Source of the DNA: Pseudomonadota bacterium
GTDB lineage: Bacteria; Pseudomonadota; Gammaproteobacteria; Burkholderiales; Thiobacillaceae
Assembly (NCBI GenBank): GCA_021780975.1
Contig: JAJXXS010000153.1
Location: 1-15,076, forward strand
Length of the DNA: 15,076 bases
Direction of reading: 5' to 3'
Shown in pieces: positions 1 to 7,227 of the stretch; the stretch's first letter is position 1, and every line of letters starts with the position of its first letter. Position numbers and translations under genes: made by a program. The notes under the pieces were generated by a model. That model saw only the letters and a program-made list of their open reading frames with translations, ran no database searches and had not been told where the DNA came from.

Positions 1-10
1 GGTGATGCGC

Positions 11-2410
11 TCAGGAATGGAACACCCGGTGCGCGACGTCTTTGTAGTGATGGGCGAAATGAACCGTGAGGCCGGCGCGGATGTAATCCGGCAGCTTGTC
101 GAAATCGCGCTTGTTGGCCTGCGGCAGAATGAGCTCGTGGATGCCCGCGCGGCGCGCGGCGATGACCTTCTCGCGGATGCCACCGACCGGCAGCACCTGG
201 CCGGTCAGGGACAGCTCGCCGGTCATGGCCAGCGGCCGGGCGACGGGCTGGCCCTTGGCCAGCGACAGCAGCGCGGTCGCCATGGTGACGCCCGCGCTGG
301 GGCCATCCTTGGGCGTGGCACCTTCAGGGATGTGCAGATGCACGAAGCTGGTGTCGAAGAATTTCTCGTCCGCACGGTAGTCTTTCAGGTGGGCCGCCAC
401 GTAGCTGTAGGCGATCTCCGCCGATTCCTTCATGACGTCGCCAAGCTGGCCGGTGAGGCGGAAGCCGCGGTTGAGGGTGTGCACGCGGCTCGCCTCCACG
501 TCCAGGGTGGCGCCGCCCAGGGCGGTCCAGGCTAGGCCGGTCACGACGCCCACGCCGGCCTGCGGCTTCTCGCGCGTGAAGATGGGCTTGTCGAGATAGG
601 CCTCGATCTCCTTCACGCCCACCTTGATCGGGGTGGGCTCGCCGGCGAGGATTTTCACCACGGCCTTGCGTGCCACGCGCCCAAGCTGCTTTTCCAGGTT
701 GCGCACGCCGGCCTCGCGCGCATAGCCTTCGATGACATGGCGGATGGCGGCCTCGTTGAGACTCACCTGGCCCTTCTTCAGGCCGGCGCGTTCCATCACC
801 CTGGGCCACAGATGATGCTTGGCAATGGCCAGCTTCTCTTCGGTGATGTAGCCGGACAGCTGGATCACTTCCATGCGGTCGAGCAGCGGCGCGGGGATGC
901 TGGACTGGTTGGCCGTGCAGATGAACAGCACCTTGGAGAGGTCGAAGCGCACGTCGAGGTAATGGTCGAGGAAATCGCTGTTCTGCTCGGGATCCAGCAC
1001 TTCCAGCAGCGCGGATGCAGGATCGCCCTGATAGCTCTGGCCGATCTTGTCGATCTCGTCCAGCATCACCACTGGATTGGCCGTGCCCGCCTCCTTGATG
1101 GCCTGCAGGAACTTGCCCGGCATGGCGCCGATGTAGGTGCGCCGATGGCCCTTGATCTCCGCCTCATCGCGCATGCCGCCGAGGGAGAAGCGGTAGAACT
1201 TGCGCCCCAGCGCATCGGCGATGGAGCGGCCGATGGAGGTCTTGCCCACACCGGGTGGCCCCAGCAGCAGGAGGATGGAGCCCGACACTTCGCCCTTCAT
1301 GGCGCCGACGGCAAGGAACTCGATGATGCGGTCCTTTACGTCCGCCAGGCCGTCATGGTCGCGATCGAGGATGCGGCGCGCGCGCTTGAGGTCGAGCTTG
1401 TCCTTGGAGTGGATGCCCCAGGGCAACTGGGTAAGCCAGTCCAAATAGTTGCGTGACACGGCATATTCGGGCGAGCCCATCTCCAGCACGGAGAATTTCT
1501 CCATCTCCTCGTCGACGCGCTTCTGTGCCGCTGCCGGCAGGGTGAGCTTCTGCAGGCGCGCCTTGAAAGCGTCCAGCTCGGCGGTCTTGTCGTCCTTCGC
1601 CAGGCCCAATTCCTTCTGGATGATCTTCAACTGCTCCTTGAGGAAGAATTCGCGCTGCTGCTGCGACATCTTCTCCTCCATGCGGCTGCGGATCTGCGAC
1701 TGCAGGCGCGCCACATCGAGCTCCTTCTTGAGCAGCACGAGCACCTTTTCCATGCGGCGCTTGAGTGCGAGGGTTTCCAGCACATCTTCCAGTTCCTGCT
1801 TGCCAGCGGTGGTGAGTGTGGCGGCAAAATCGGTGAGCAAGGACGGCTCGTTCGGGCTGAAGCGATTGAGGAAGAACTTCAGCTCCTCGGAATACAGCGG
1901 ATTGAGCGGCAGTAGGTCCTTGATGGTGTTGATGACGGCCACGGCATAGGCGCGGATTTCTTCCGAGTCGGGGCGCCCGGGCTCGTTGGGATAGTCCACG
2001 CGCACCTTGTAGGGCGGCCGGTCCGACAGCCATTCGACGATGCGGAAGCGCCGGATGCCCTCGGCGATGAACTGGATCTTGCCCTCGTTGCTCACCGGGT
2101 GATGCATGCGCACGACGGTGCCGAGGGAATAGAAATCTTCGCGCCCGGCATCGTCGGAATTTTCCGGCTTGACCAGCACCAACCCCACCAGGTGCTGCGG
2201 CGTCTCGCCGATGGCCTTGACCGTCTCCAGCCAGGCCTCGCTGTTCATGAGCAGCGGCAACGTCTGCGCCGGGAAAAAGGGCTTTTCCGAAAGCGGCAGC
2301 AGATAGAGCTCGTCCGGCCACAAGGGGGGACCGGGGAGCAAGGGGGTGTCCGTGCCTTCCGTGCGCGCAGACTCGATGATTTCGCCTTCCATGGGGGATT
2401 CAGGGTGCAT
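11..2410 (-). CDS. lon: ATP-dependent Lon-family serine protease
   Basis: This is a 799-residue cytoplasmic AAA+ protease that unfolds and degrades damaged and regulatory proteins. An N-terminal substrate-binding LON domain (about residues 35-230) is followed by a coiled-coil stretch (about 230-310). The ATPase carries Walker A GPPGVGKT at 384-391 and Walker B VVMLDEID at 447-454. The C-terminal protease domain has Ser705 in KDGPSAGV and Lys748 in REKVIAA, a 43-residue spacing that matches the E. coli Ser679/Lys722 dyad. Length is normal for LonA. The N-domain opening (LYLLPLSEKPFFPAQTLPLL) differs from the usual PLLPLRDVVVFP type, so this may be a second, Lon2-like paralogue. It follows trpS but has its own sigma-32-like promoter. 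A second ATG at 2392 is possible; neither start has a clear ribosome binding site. The stop codon is inside the window. Confidence 0.97.
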   Translation of the reverse strand: MHPESPMEGEIIESARTEGTDTPLLPGPPLWPDELYLLPLSEKPFFPAQTLPLLMNSEAWLETVKAIGETPQHLVGLVLVKPENSDDAGREDFYSLGTVVRMHHPVSNEGKIQFIAEGIRRFRIVEWLSDRPPYKVRVDYPNEPGRPDSEEIRAYAVAVINTIKDLLPLNPLYSEELKFFLNRFSPNEPSLLTDFAATLTTAGKQELEDVLETLALKRRMEKVLVLLKKELDVARLQSQIRSRMEEKMSQQQREFFLKEQLKIIQKELGLAKDDKTAELDAFKARLQKLTLPAAAQKRVDEEMEKFSVLEMGSPEYAVSRNYLDWLTQLPWGIHSKDKLDLKRARRILDRDHDGLADVKDRIIEFLAVGAMKGEVSGSILLLLGPPGVGKTSIGRSIADALGRKFYRFSLGGMRDEAEIKGHRRTYIGAMPGKFLQAIKEAGTANPVVMLDEIDKIGQSYQGDPASALLEVLDPEQNSDFLDHYLDVRFDLSKVLFICTANQSSIPAPLLDRMEVIQLSGYITEEKLAIAKHHLWPRVMERAGLKKGQVSLNEAAIRHVIEGYAREAGVRNLEKQLGRVARKAVVKILAGEPTPIKVGVKEIEAYLDKPIFTREKPQAGVGVVTGLAWTALGGATLDVEASRVHTLNRGFRLTGQLGDVMKESAEIAYSYVAAHLKDYRADEKFFDTSFVHLHIPEGATPKDGPSAGVTMATALLSLAKGQPVARPLAMTGELSLTGQVLPVGGIREKVIAARRAGIHELILPQANKRDFDKLPDYIRAGLTVHFAHHYKDVAHRVFHS

Positions 2411-2442
2411 TTGGCTATGGCGCTCTGTGAACCTGATGGAAA

Positions 2443-2470
2443 AGATAGGGGCGCCAGTACAGGATTCAAC
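2443..2470 (-). promoter_or_regulatory. Sigma-32 (RpoH) heat-shock-like promoter of lon
   Basis: Read on the minus strand, GTTGAA (2470-2465) is followed by a 13-nt spacer and then CCCCTATCT (2451-2443). This resembles the RpoH consensus CTTGAA-N13/14-CCCCATnT and ends 33 nt before the chosen lon ATG. Heat-shock control of lon is established in E. coli. The sites are visible in the sequence; their use is inferred. Confidence 0.65.
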
Positions 2471-2506
2471 CCATCCGGCGGTAGGCCTTTTGCGCTGACG
2501 CGCCGC

Positions 2507-3706
2507 TCAGTAGCCCAGCCCCATCGCCTCGCGCACATCGCGCATCGTTTCCCGCGCCAGCTCCTGGGCCTTCTCGCAACCGTCGGCGATGATGTTGCGC
2601 ACCAGATCCATGTTGGCCTCGTAATGCGCGGCTCGTTCCGCGATGGGGGCCAGTTCCCGGAGGACGCCGTCAACCACGGGCTGCTTGCATTCGAGGCAGC
2701 CAATACCTGCGCTGGTGCAGCCGTTCACCACCCACTGGCGCACCTCATCGCTGGAATAAACCTGGTGGAACTGCCACACCGGGCATTTCTCCGGATTGCC
2801 CGGGTCACTGCGGCGCACGCGCGCCGGATCAGTGGGCATGGTGCGTATCTTCTTCGTCACGCTGTCGGCGTCCTCGCGCAGCCCGATGGTGTTGTGGTAG
2901 GACTTGGACATCTTCTGCCCGTCTAGGCCCGGCATCTTGGAAGACTGCGTGAGCAGCGCTTCCGGTTCCACCAGGATCATCTTGCTGGATCCTTCCAGGT
3001 AGCCGAACAGGCGTTCCTTGTCGCCCAGGGAGAGATTCTGCGCGTCGGAAAGGAGCGCCCGCGCGGTGCTCAAGGCCTCATCGTCGCCCTGCTGCTGATA
3101 CGCGGTGCGGCACTCCTCGTACACCTTGGCTTTCTTGGAACCGAGCTTTTTCACTGCCTGGCGCGCCTTGTCCTCGAAATCGGGCTCGCGCCCGAACAGG
3201 TGATTGAAGCGGCGGCAGATTTCGCGCGTGAACTCGATGTGGGGAACCTGATCCTCGCCCACCGGCACGCGGTTGGCGCGATAGATGAGGATGTCGGCGC
3301 TTTGCAGCAGGGGGTAGCCGAGGAAGCCGTACGTCGACAGATCCTTGTCGGTAAGCTTCTCCTGCTGGTCCTTGTAGGTGGGAACCCTTTCCAGCCAGCC
3401 TAGCGGCGTCATCATCGACAGCAGCAGGTGCAGTTCGGCATGCTCGATCACGCGCGACTGCAGAAACAGCGTCGCCTGTGACGGATCGACGCCCGCGGCG
3501 AGCCAGTCCACCACCATGTCCCAGGTGCTGTCGTGGATCAGCTGCGGCGTGTCGTAGTGGGTGGTCAGCGCATGCCAGTCGGCGACGAAAAACAGGCACT
3601 GGTATTCGTTCTGCAGCGTGAGCCAGTTCTTGAGGACGCCGTGGTAATGCCCCAGGTGCAGGCGCCCAGTGGGGCGCATGCCGGAAAGAACGCGATCCGC
3701 ATACAT
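2507..3706 (-). CDS. trpS: Tryptophan--tRNA ligase, long form with a putative Fe-S cysteine motif
   Basis: This cytoplasmic class I aminoacyl-tRNA synthetase charges tRNA-Trp with tryptophan using ATP. HLGH at residues 17-20 is the HIGH signature and KMSKS is at 265-269. At 399 residues it is longer than the 330-350 usual for E. coli-type TrpS. The extra length is an insertion at about residues 175-255, between the Rossmann core and KMSKS. Cys308, Cys330, Cys337 and Cys340 are spaced C-x21-C-x6-C-x2-C, very close to the C-x22-C-x6-C-x2-C that binds a [4Fe-4S] cluster in Thermotoga maritima TrpRS. The ATG lies 4 nt after the stop of the M50 protease gene, so it is probably in the same operon. 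No strong ribosome binding site is seen. Identity is certain; cluster binding is inferred. Confidence 0.97.
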   Translation of the reverse strand: MYADRVLSGMRPTGRLHLGHYHGVLKNWLTLQNEYQCLFFVADWHALTTHYDTPQLIHDSTWDMVVDWLAAGVDPSQATLFLQSRVIEHAELHLLLSMMTPLGWLERVPTYKDQQEKLTDKDLSTYGFLGYPLLQSADILIYRANRVPVGEDQVPHIEFTREICRRFNHLFGREPDFEDKARQAVKKLGSKKAKVYEECRTAYQQQGDDEALSTARALLSDAQNLSLGDKERLFGYLEGSSKMILVEPEALLTQSSKMPGLDGQKMSKSYHNTIGLREDADSVTKKIRTMPTDPARVRRSDPGNPEKCPVWQFHQVYSSDEVRQWVVNGCTSAGIGCLECKQPVVDGVLRELAPIAERAAHYEANMDLVRNIIADGCEKAQELARETMRDVREAMGLGY

Positions 3707-3710
3707 ATGG

Positions 3711-4415
3711 TCAGCTTAGGAGTAGAAGAATGAGAGCCTGCACCTGCGCCGGGTTGAGGCCGGTGACAAGCGCGGTGAAATTGAGAAAGAGGTTCATGAT
3801 GGGGCTCATGACGGAGCCCAGGATACCCGTGAACATGAGGGCGATGAGGATGAAAAGGCCATAGGGCTCGACCCGCGCCAGCGCCATGGAAGGCCCCGCC
3901 GGCAGCAGGCTGACGGCGATGCGTCCGCCATCCAGGGGCGGCAGCGGAATGAGGTTGAGCGAGGCCAGGATGACGTTGATGAATATGCCCGCAGCTCCCA
4001 TCAGCATGAGCGGGGCACTGGCAAAGCCGCTGTGCAGCCAATGGCCGATCTGGATGACGAAGCCCCACAGGATCGCCATCAGGAGGTTGGCGCCCGGACC
4101 GGCGGCGGCGACCCAAAGCATGTCGCGCTTGGGGTTGCGCAGACCGCCGAAATTGACCGGCACTGGCTTGGCCCAGCCGAACAGGAAGGCCGGGCCGCCC
4201 GCCAGCTTGCTCAGGAGCAGCATGAGGGTGGGAAGTAGGACGGTGCCGAAAGGATCGATGTGCTTGAAGGGGTTGGCAGTCACGCGCCCCAGCATCCACG
4301 CGGTCTTGTCGCCGAATTTCATGGCCATGTAGCCGTGCGCCGCCTCGTGCAGGGTGATGGCGAAGATCACCGGGATGGCGAACACCGCGATTTTCTGGAT
4401 GATGTTGAGTTCCAT
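3711..4415 (-). CDS. Site-2-type zinc metalloprotease, peptidase M50 family
   Basis: This is a 234-residue polytopic inner-membrane protein of the M50 site-2 protease family, which cleaves substrates within the membrane. The zinc motif HEAAH is at residues 23-27 inside the first membrane segment. The second metal-ligand motif, in the form PPLDGGR, is at about 159-165. Several hydrophobic segments lie between and after them, at about 104-125, 133-152 and 185-232. There is no PDZ domain, so it is a minimal core rather than an RseP-type enzyme. The start follows the yciO stop by 6 nt, with a GAGG ribosome binding site that overlaps that stop, so the two are coupled. The substrate is unknown. Genes of this type commonly lie beside trpS in betaproteobacteria (from memory). 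Confidence 0.92.
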   Translation of the reverse strand: MELNIIQKIAVFAIPVIFAITLHEAAHGYMAMKFGDKTAWMLGRVTANPFKHIDPFGTVLLPTLMLLLSKLAGGPAFLFGWAKPVPVNFGGLRNPKRDMLWVAAAGPGANLLMAILWGFVIQIGHWLHSGFASAPLMLMGAAGIFINVILASLNLIPLPPLDGGRIAVSLLPAGPSMALARVEPYGLFILIALMFTGILGSVMSPIMNLFLNFTALVTGLNPAQVQALILLLLS

Positions 4416-4421
4416 ATGGCC

Positions 4422-5081
4422 TCAGCTGAGAAAGGGCTCCACCGGACCTTTGCCGCGGCGCACGATTTTCGGGATATCGGAGGTGAGGTCGATCACCGTG
4501 GTGGGTGTGAGGCCGCAGGTTCCCCCGTCGATCACCAGTTCCACTGCGTGCTCCAGGCGCTCGCGGATCTCCCAGGCCTCGTTGAGGGGCACGTCCTCCC
4601 CCGGCAACATGAGGGTGGAGGAGAGGATGGGCTCGTCCAGCTCCGCCAGCAGCGCCGCGACGATGGGATGCTCCGGCACCCGCAGGCCGATGGTGTCGTG
4701 GCGTTTGTGCAGCAGCCGGCGCGGCACCTCCTTGGTGCCCTGCAGTATGAAGGTGTAGGGCCCCGGCGTATGCGCCTTGAGAAGGCGGAACTGGCTGTTG
4801 CCGACCTGCGCGTAGCGGCCCAGTTCTGAAAGATCACGGCACACCAAGGTGAGATCGTGCCCGACGTCCAGGCCGCGGATGCGGAGCAGCCGCATGGCCG
4901 CGTCCTTGTCGCCAATGCGGCAGCCGAGCGCGTAGCAGGAGTCGGTGGGATAAACGATCACCCCGCCATCCCGCAATATTGCCGCGGCCTGCTGTACTAG
5001 TCGATGCTGTGGGTTGTCAGGATGAATGTTGAAGTATTGAGCCATGCGTCCGGCCGGGTTGTCATTATGGAAGTCGTTCAT
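4422..5081 (-). CDS. yciO: YciO, YrdC/Sua5-fold L-threonylcarbamoyladenylate synthase-like protein
   Basis: This 219-residue cytoplasmic protein matches E. coli YciO along its whole length. Conserved segments include NIHPDNPQ (18-25), YPTDSCYALGC (44-54), LTLVCRDLSEL (77-87) and the late TTVIDLT. The YrdC fold makes the threonylcarbamoyl-AMP precursor of the tRNA modification t6A. YciO is a paralogue of TsaC, and its in vivo role is less certain. The ATG at 5081 is chosen because it overlaps the stop of the upstream PHP gene (ATGA) and has GAGG 4 nt upstream. The alternative ATG at 5045 (MAQYF, 207 residues) fits the family N-terminus better but has no ribosome binding site. The gene is second in the operon. 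Confidence 0.93.
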   Translation of the reverse strand: MNDFHNDNPAGRMAQYFNIHPDNPQHRLVQQAAAILRDGGVIVYPTDSCYALGCRIGDKDAAMRLLRIRGLDVGHDLTLVCRDLSELGRYAQVGNSQFRLLKAHTPGPYTFILQGTKEVPRRLLHKRHDTIGLRVPEHPIVAALLAELDEPILSSTLMLPGEDVPLNEAWEIRERLEHAVELVIDGGTCGLTPTTVIDLTSDIPKIVRRGKGPVEPFLS

Positions 5082-5920
5082 GGAGCCTCGCGCCACAAGC
5101 GCCACACGGGTTCACAGCCAGGGGGGATCGGCGCCAACCGGCCGACCTCCCGCCCACCTTCTCCCGGGGCATGGAAATCCGACCCGCAGGAAGCCAGCAA
5201 GCCCCATTCCGCGGCCAGACGCGCGAAGCGCGCAGACTGGTCGGGCGTATGGCTGCCTGCCACCACCTCCAGAGCGGCCCCACCCAGCGCCTTGAATTCC
5301 TGCAGCAGGGACTGCATGGCCGGGCGCGACAGTTCGTAGCGCGCGGGATGGGCAAGCACGGCGCACCCGCCGGCGGCGCGTATCCAGCCCAACGCCTGCG
5401 CCAGCGACGCCCATTCATGGCTCACGTACCCGGGCTTGCCTTTGACCAGATAATGCCTGAATACGGAACGTATGTCTTTCGCCCGCCCGCTGGCGACGAT
5501 ATGGCGCGCGAAATGGGTGCGCCCCACCAGTTCCGGATTGTGCGCATGGGACATGGCGCCCTGCAGCGCTCCGACTATCCCCACAGCGTCCAGCGCGGCG
5601 GCGATTCTGCGCGCACGTTCGCCGCGGCCGGCGCGGATCTGCGCCAGGCCGGCGCGCAACCCGGCGTGTTCGGGATCGATGCCCAGGCCGACGATATGGA
5701 GGGTGCTGGCGCGCCAAGTGACCGATATCTCCACCCCATCGACGAAATCCATGCCGGCCGCGGCGGCAATGCGCCTCGCATCCTGCAGGCCGGACACGTC
5801 ATCGTGGTCGGTCAGGGCGAAGAGTTCGACACCATGTGCATGGGCGCGCGCCGCAACATCGGCAGGACTCAGCAGACCATCGGAGACATGGGAATGGCAG
5901 TGCAAATCGGCTTTAAACAT
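5078..5920 (-). CDS. rnm: PHP-domain phosphoesterase, RNase AM / 3',5'-nucleotide phosphatase-like
   Basis: This is a 280-residue metal-dependent hydrolase of the YciV/TrpH group. In E. coli the family member (RNase AM) removes 5' nucleotides from rRNA precursors and also hydrolyses 3',5'-bisphosphonucleotides. Metal-ligand motifs are all present: DLHCH (His7, His9), Asp14, TDHD (Asp38, His39), Glu64, His75, AHP (His191) and GSDFH (Asp248, His250). It opens the leftward operon, and its stop overlaps the yciO start by ATGA. rnm and yciO are also neighbours in E. coli, which supports both names. An extended -10 promoter lies about 36 nt upstream of the ATG. The PHP assignment is firm; the exact substrate is inferred from the family. 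Confidence 0.93.
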   Translation of the reverse strand: MFKADLHCHSHVSDGLLSPADVAARAHAHGVELFALTDHDDVSGLQDARRIAAAAGMDFVDGVEISVTWRASTLHIVGLGIDPEHAGLRAGLAQIRAGRGERARRIAAALDAVGIVGALQGAMSHAHNPELVGRTHFARHIVASGRAKDIRSVFRHYLVKGKPGYVSHEWASLAQALGWIRAAGGCAVLAHPARYELSRPAMQSLLQEFKALGGAALEVVAGSHTPDQSARFARLAAEWGLLASCGSDFHAPGEGGREVGRLAPIPPGCEPVWRLWREAP

Positions 5921-5955
5921 GGCGGGGCGAACAGCGCCCTTGGAAGGGTCTGAAA

Positions 5956-5986
5956 ATCATAGCAAAATATGGCTGATATTCACCAA
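5956..5986 (-). promoter_or_regulatory. Extended -10 promoter of the rnm-yciO-M50-trpS operon
   Basis: On the minus strand TGC directly precedes TATGAT (5961-5956), giving an extended -10 TGnTATGAT. A weak -35, TTGGTG (5986-5981), lies 19 nt upstream; extended -10 promoters tolerate a poor -35. On the plus strand the same stretch holds a weaker possible yciB promoter: TTGGAA at 5940-5945, 17 nt, CAAAAT at 5963-5968. The two transcripts may therefore start back to back. Confidence 0.5.
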
Positions 5987-6045
5987 TGCTGCGAGCCTTA
6001 TCGCGTCGATGTCCGATGCAGGTTCGTCGGCACCCACACGCTTCG

Positions 6046-6651
6046 ATGAAATTCATTTTCGATCTGTTCCCCGTCATCGTCTTTTTCATTGCCTATAAAT
6101 TGGGCGATGCGGCACCTGCAACCACTCATGCCTTGCTGGCGCATCTCGGCCTGCCCGGCATCCCGGCCGACAAGCCCGGCATCTACCTGGCCACCCTGGT
6201 GGCCATCCTGGCCACGTTCCTGCAGGTGGGCTGGGTGAAACTCAAGGGGCGCAAGGTCGAACCCATGCTGTGGATCAGTCTCGCCATCATCGTCGTGATG
6301 GGTGGAGCGACCCTCTGGCTGCACGACGAGGCCTTCATCAAATGGAAGCCCACGGTTCTTTACTGGGTATTCTCAGGCGCGATCCTAGGCGCCGCCGCGC
6401 GCGGCAAAAACCTTATCCGCTCCCTCATGAACGCCGAAGTGGAACTTCCCGGCAGCGCCTGGAGTCTCCTGAACCTGAGCTGGGGCGCGTTCTTTGCGCT
6501 GATGGGCGTGCTGAACCTGCTGGTGGCCTTCAATTTCTCCACCGACGTGTGGGTGGATTTCAAGCTCTTCGGCAGCCTGGGGCTGATGCTGGTGTTCGTG
6601 CTGGCCCAGACCTATTTCATTTCCCGCCATCTCGACAAGCAGAACGACTGA
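6046..6651 (+). CDS. yciB: YciB / IspZ family inner-membrane protein (septation protein A)
   Basis: This 201-residue polytopic inner-membrane protein begins MKFIFDLFPVIVFFIAYKLG, the family signature. About five membrane segments follow. YciB is linked to cell-envelope synthesis and septation; in E. coli it interacts with division and elongation proteins, but no enzymatic activity is known. The ATG at 6046 is preferred because it gives the family N-terminus, although in-frame starts exist upstream and no good ribosome binding site is seen. It leads a rightward operon and is followed 4 nt later by a YciI-like gene. Conserved charged patches (WVKLKGRKVEPMLW, about 65-78) are typical. It is somewhat longer than the 179-residue E. 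coli protein because of the extended loop after the first membrane segment. Confidence 0.93.
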   Translation: MKFIFDLFPVIVFFIAYKLGDAAPATTHALLAHLGLPGIPADKPGIYLATLVAILATFLQVGWVKLKGRKVEPMLWISLAIIVVMGGATLWLHDEAFIKWKPTVLYWVFSGAILGAAARGKNLIRSLMNAEVELPGSAWSLLNLSWGAFFALMGVLNLLVAFNFSTDVWVDFKLFGSLGLMLVFVLAQTYFISRHLDKQND

Positions 6652-6655
6652 CATC

Positions 6656-6955
6656 ATGTGGTATGCCATCCTGGCGGAAGACGTGCCCGATTCGCTGAGC
6701 AAGCGGCTTGCCGCCCGCCCCGCTCATCTGGAGCGCCTGCAAGCCCTGACCGAGGCGGGGCGTCTGCTGCTGGCCGGTCCCATGCCCGCCATCGACAGCC
6801 CTGATCCGGGCCCCGCGGGCTTTGCCGGCAGCCTCATCATCGCCGAATTCGACTCTCTCGCAGCGGCCGAGGCCTGGGCGGCAGCCGACCCCTATGTCGC
6901 AGCGGGCGTATATGCGCAGGTCCGTGTGCGCCCCTTCAAGAAGACCTTGCCATGA
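6656..6955 (+). CDS. YciI family protein
   Basis: This small cytoplasmic protein of 99 residues has the ferredoxin-like dimeric alpha+beta barrel pattern of the YciI family. It starts MWYAILAEDVPDSLSKR and carries the conserved His24 in ARPAHLERL and Asp78 in ADPY, which form the putative His-Asp site. A GPMPAIDSP turn lies in the middle. The function of the family is unknown; a catalytic role has been suggested from structure. The gene sits 4 nt after yciB, and its TGA overlaps the bolA ATG (ATGA), so it is translationally coupled on both sides. It is complete. Confidence 0.9.
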   Translation: MWYAILAEDVPDSLSKRLAARPAHLERLQALTEAGRLLLAGPMPAIDSPDPGPAGFAGSLIIAEFDSLAAAEAWAAADPYVAAGVYAQVRVRPFKKTLP

Positions 6956-7218
6956 CGGATACCCTGGAAGCCATACACCAGCGTTTGCAGGCGCTGCAGC
7001 CGGAAAATGTGGAAGTTTTCGATGAAAGCGCGCAACATGCGGGCCATGCTGGCGCGGCGGGCGGCGGCGGGCATTACCGACTCGTCATCGTTGCACGGCA
7101 ATTCTCCGGCCTCAATGCCGTTGCGCGGCATAGGCTGGTTTATCAAACCCTGGGCGACCTCATGCACGGGCGGGTGCACGCTCTGGCCATTACCGCTCTA
7201 ACCCCCGAAGAACTCTGA
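6952..7218 (+). CDS. bolA: BolA family protein
   Basis: This 88-residue protein has the BolA/YrbA fold. It shows the His29/His32 pair in ESAQHAGH, the signature RHRLVY with His60 (59-64), and the terminal HALAITALTPEEL (from His76). BolA proteins bind monothiol glutaredoxins through bridging [2Fe-2S] clusters and act in iron-sulfur handling and stress morphology. A glycine-rich loop (about residues 34-40) replaces the variable loop and carries no cysteine, so cluster ligation would use histidines. It overlaps the YciI-like gene by ATGA and is followed 9 nt later by the prolyl isomerase. Which BolA subtype it is cannot be settled from the sequence alone. Confidence 0.93.
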   Translation: MTDTLEAIHQRLQALQPENVEVFDESAQHAGHAGAAGGGGHYRLVIVARQFSGLNAVARHRLVYQTLGDLMHGRVHALAITALTPEEL

Positions 7219-7227
7219 GAGGAGCTT

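Noticed and set aside
737..1456. A 239-codon plus-strand frame opposite lon.
   Set aside because: It lies antisense to the conserved ATPase part of lon. Long antisense frames are normal in GC-rich coding DNA, and its translation has no recognisable domain.
2477..2485. GGCGGTAGG on the plus strand, one base off the ops element GGCGGTAGC recruited by RfaH.
   Set aside because: Both flanking genes are on the minus strand, there is no polysaccharide operon here, and a single 8/9 match to a 9-mer is expected by chance in GC-rich DNA.
2485..2509. Possible intrinsic terminator after trpS (GCGC-GTCA-GCGC).
   Set aside because: The stem is only 4 bp and is followed by A residues on the transcribed strand.
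3565..4299. A 244-codon minus-strand frame overlapping the M50 protease and trpS genes.
   Set aside because: It is a frame-shifted shadow of two well-supported genes and shows no family motifs of its own.
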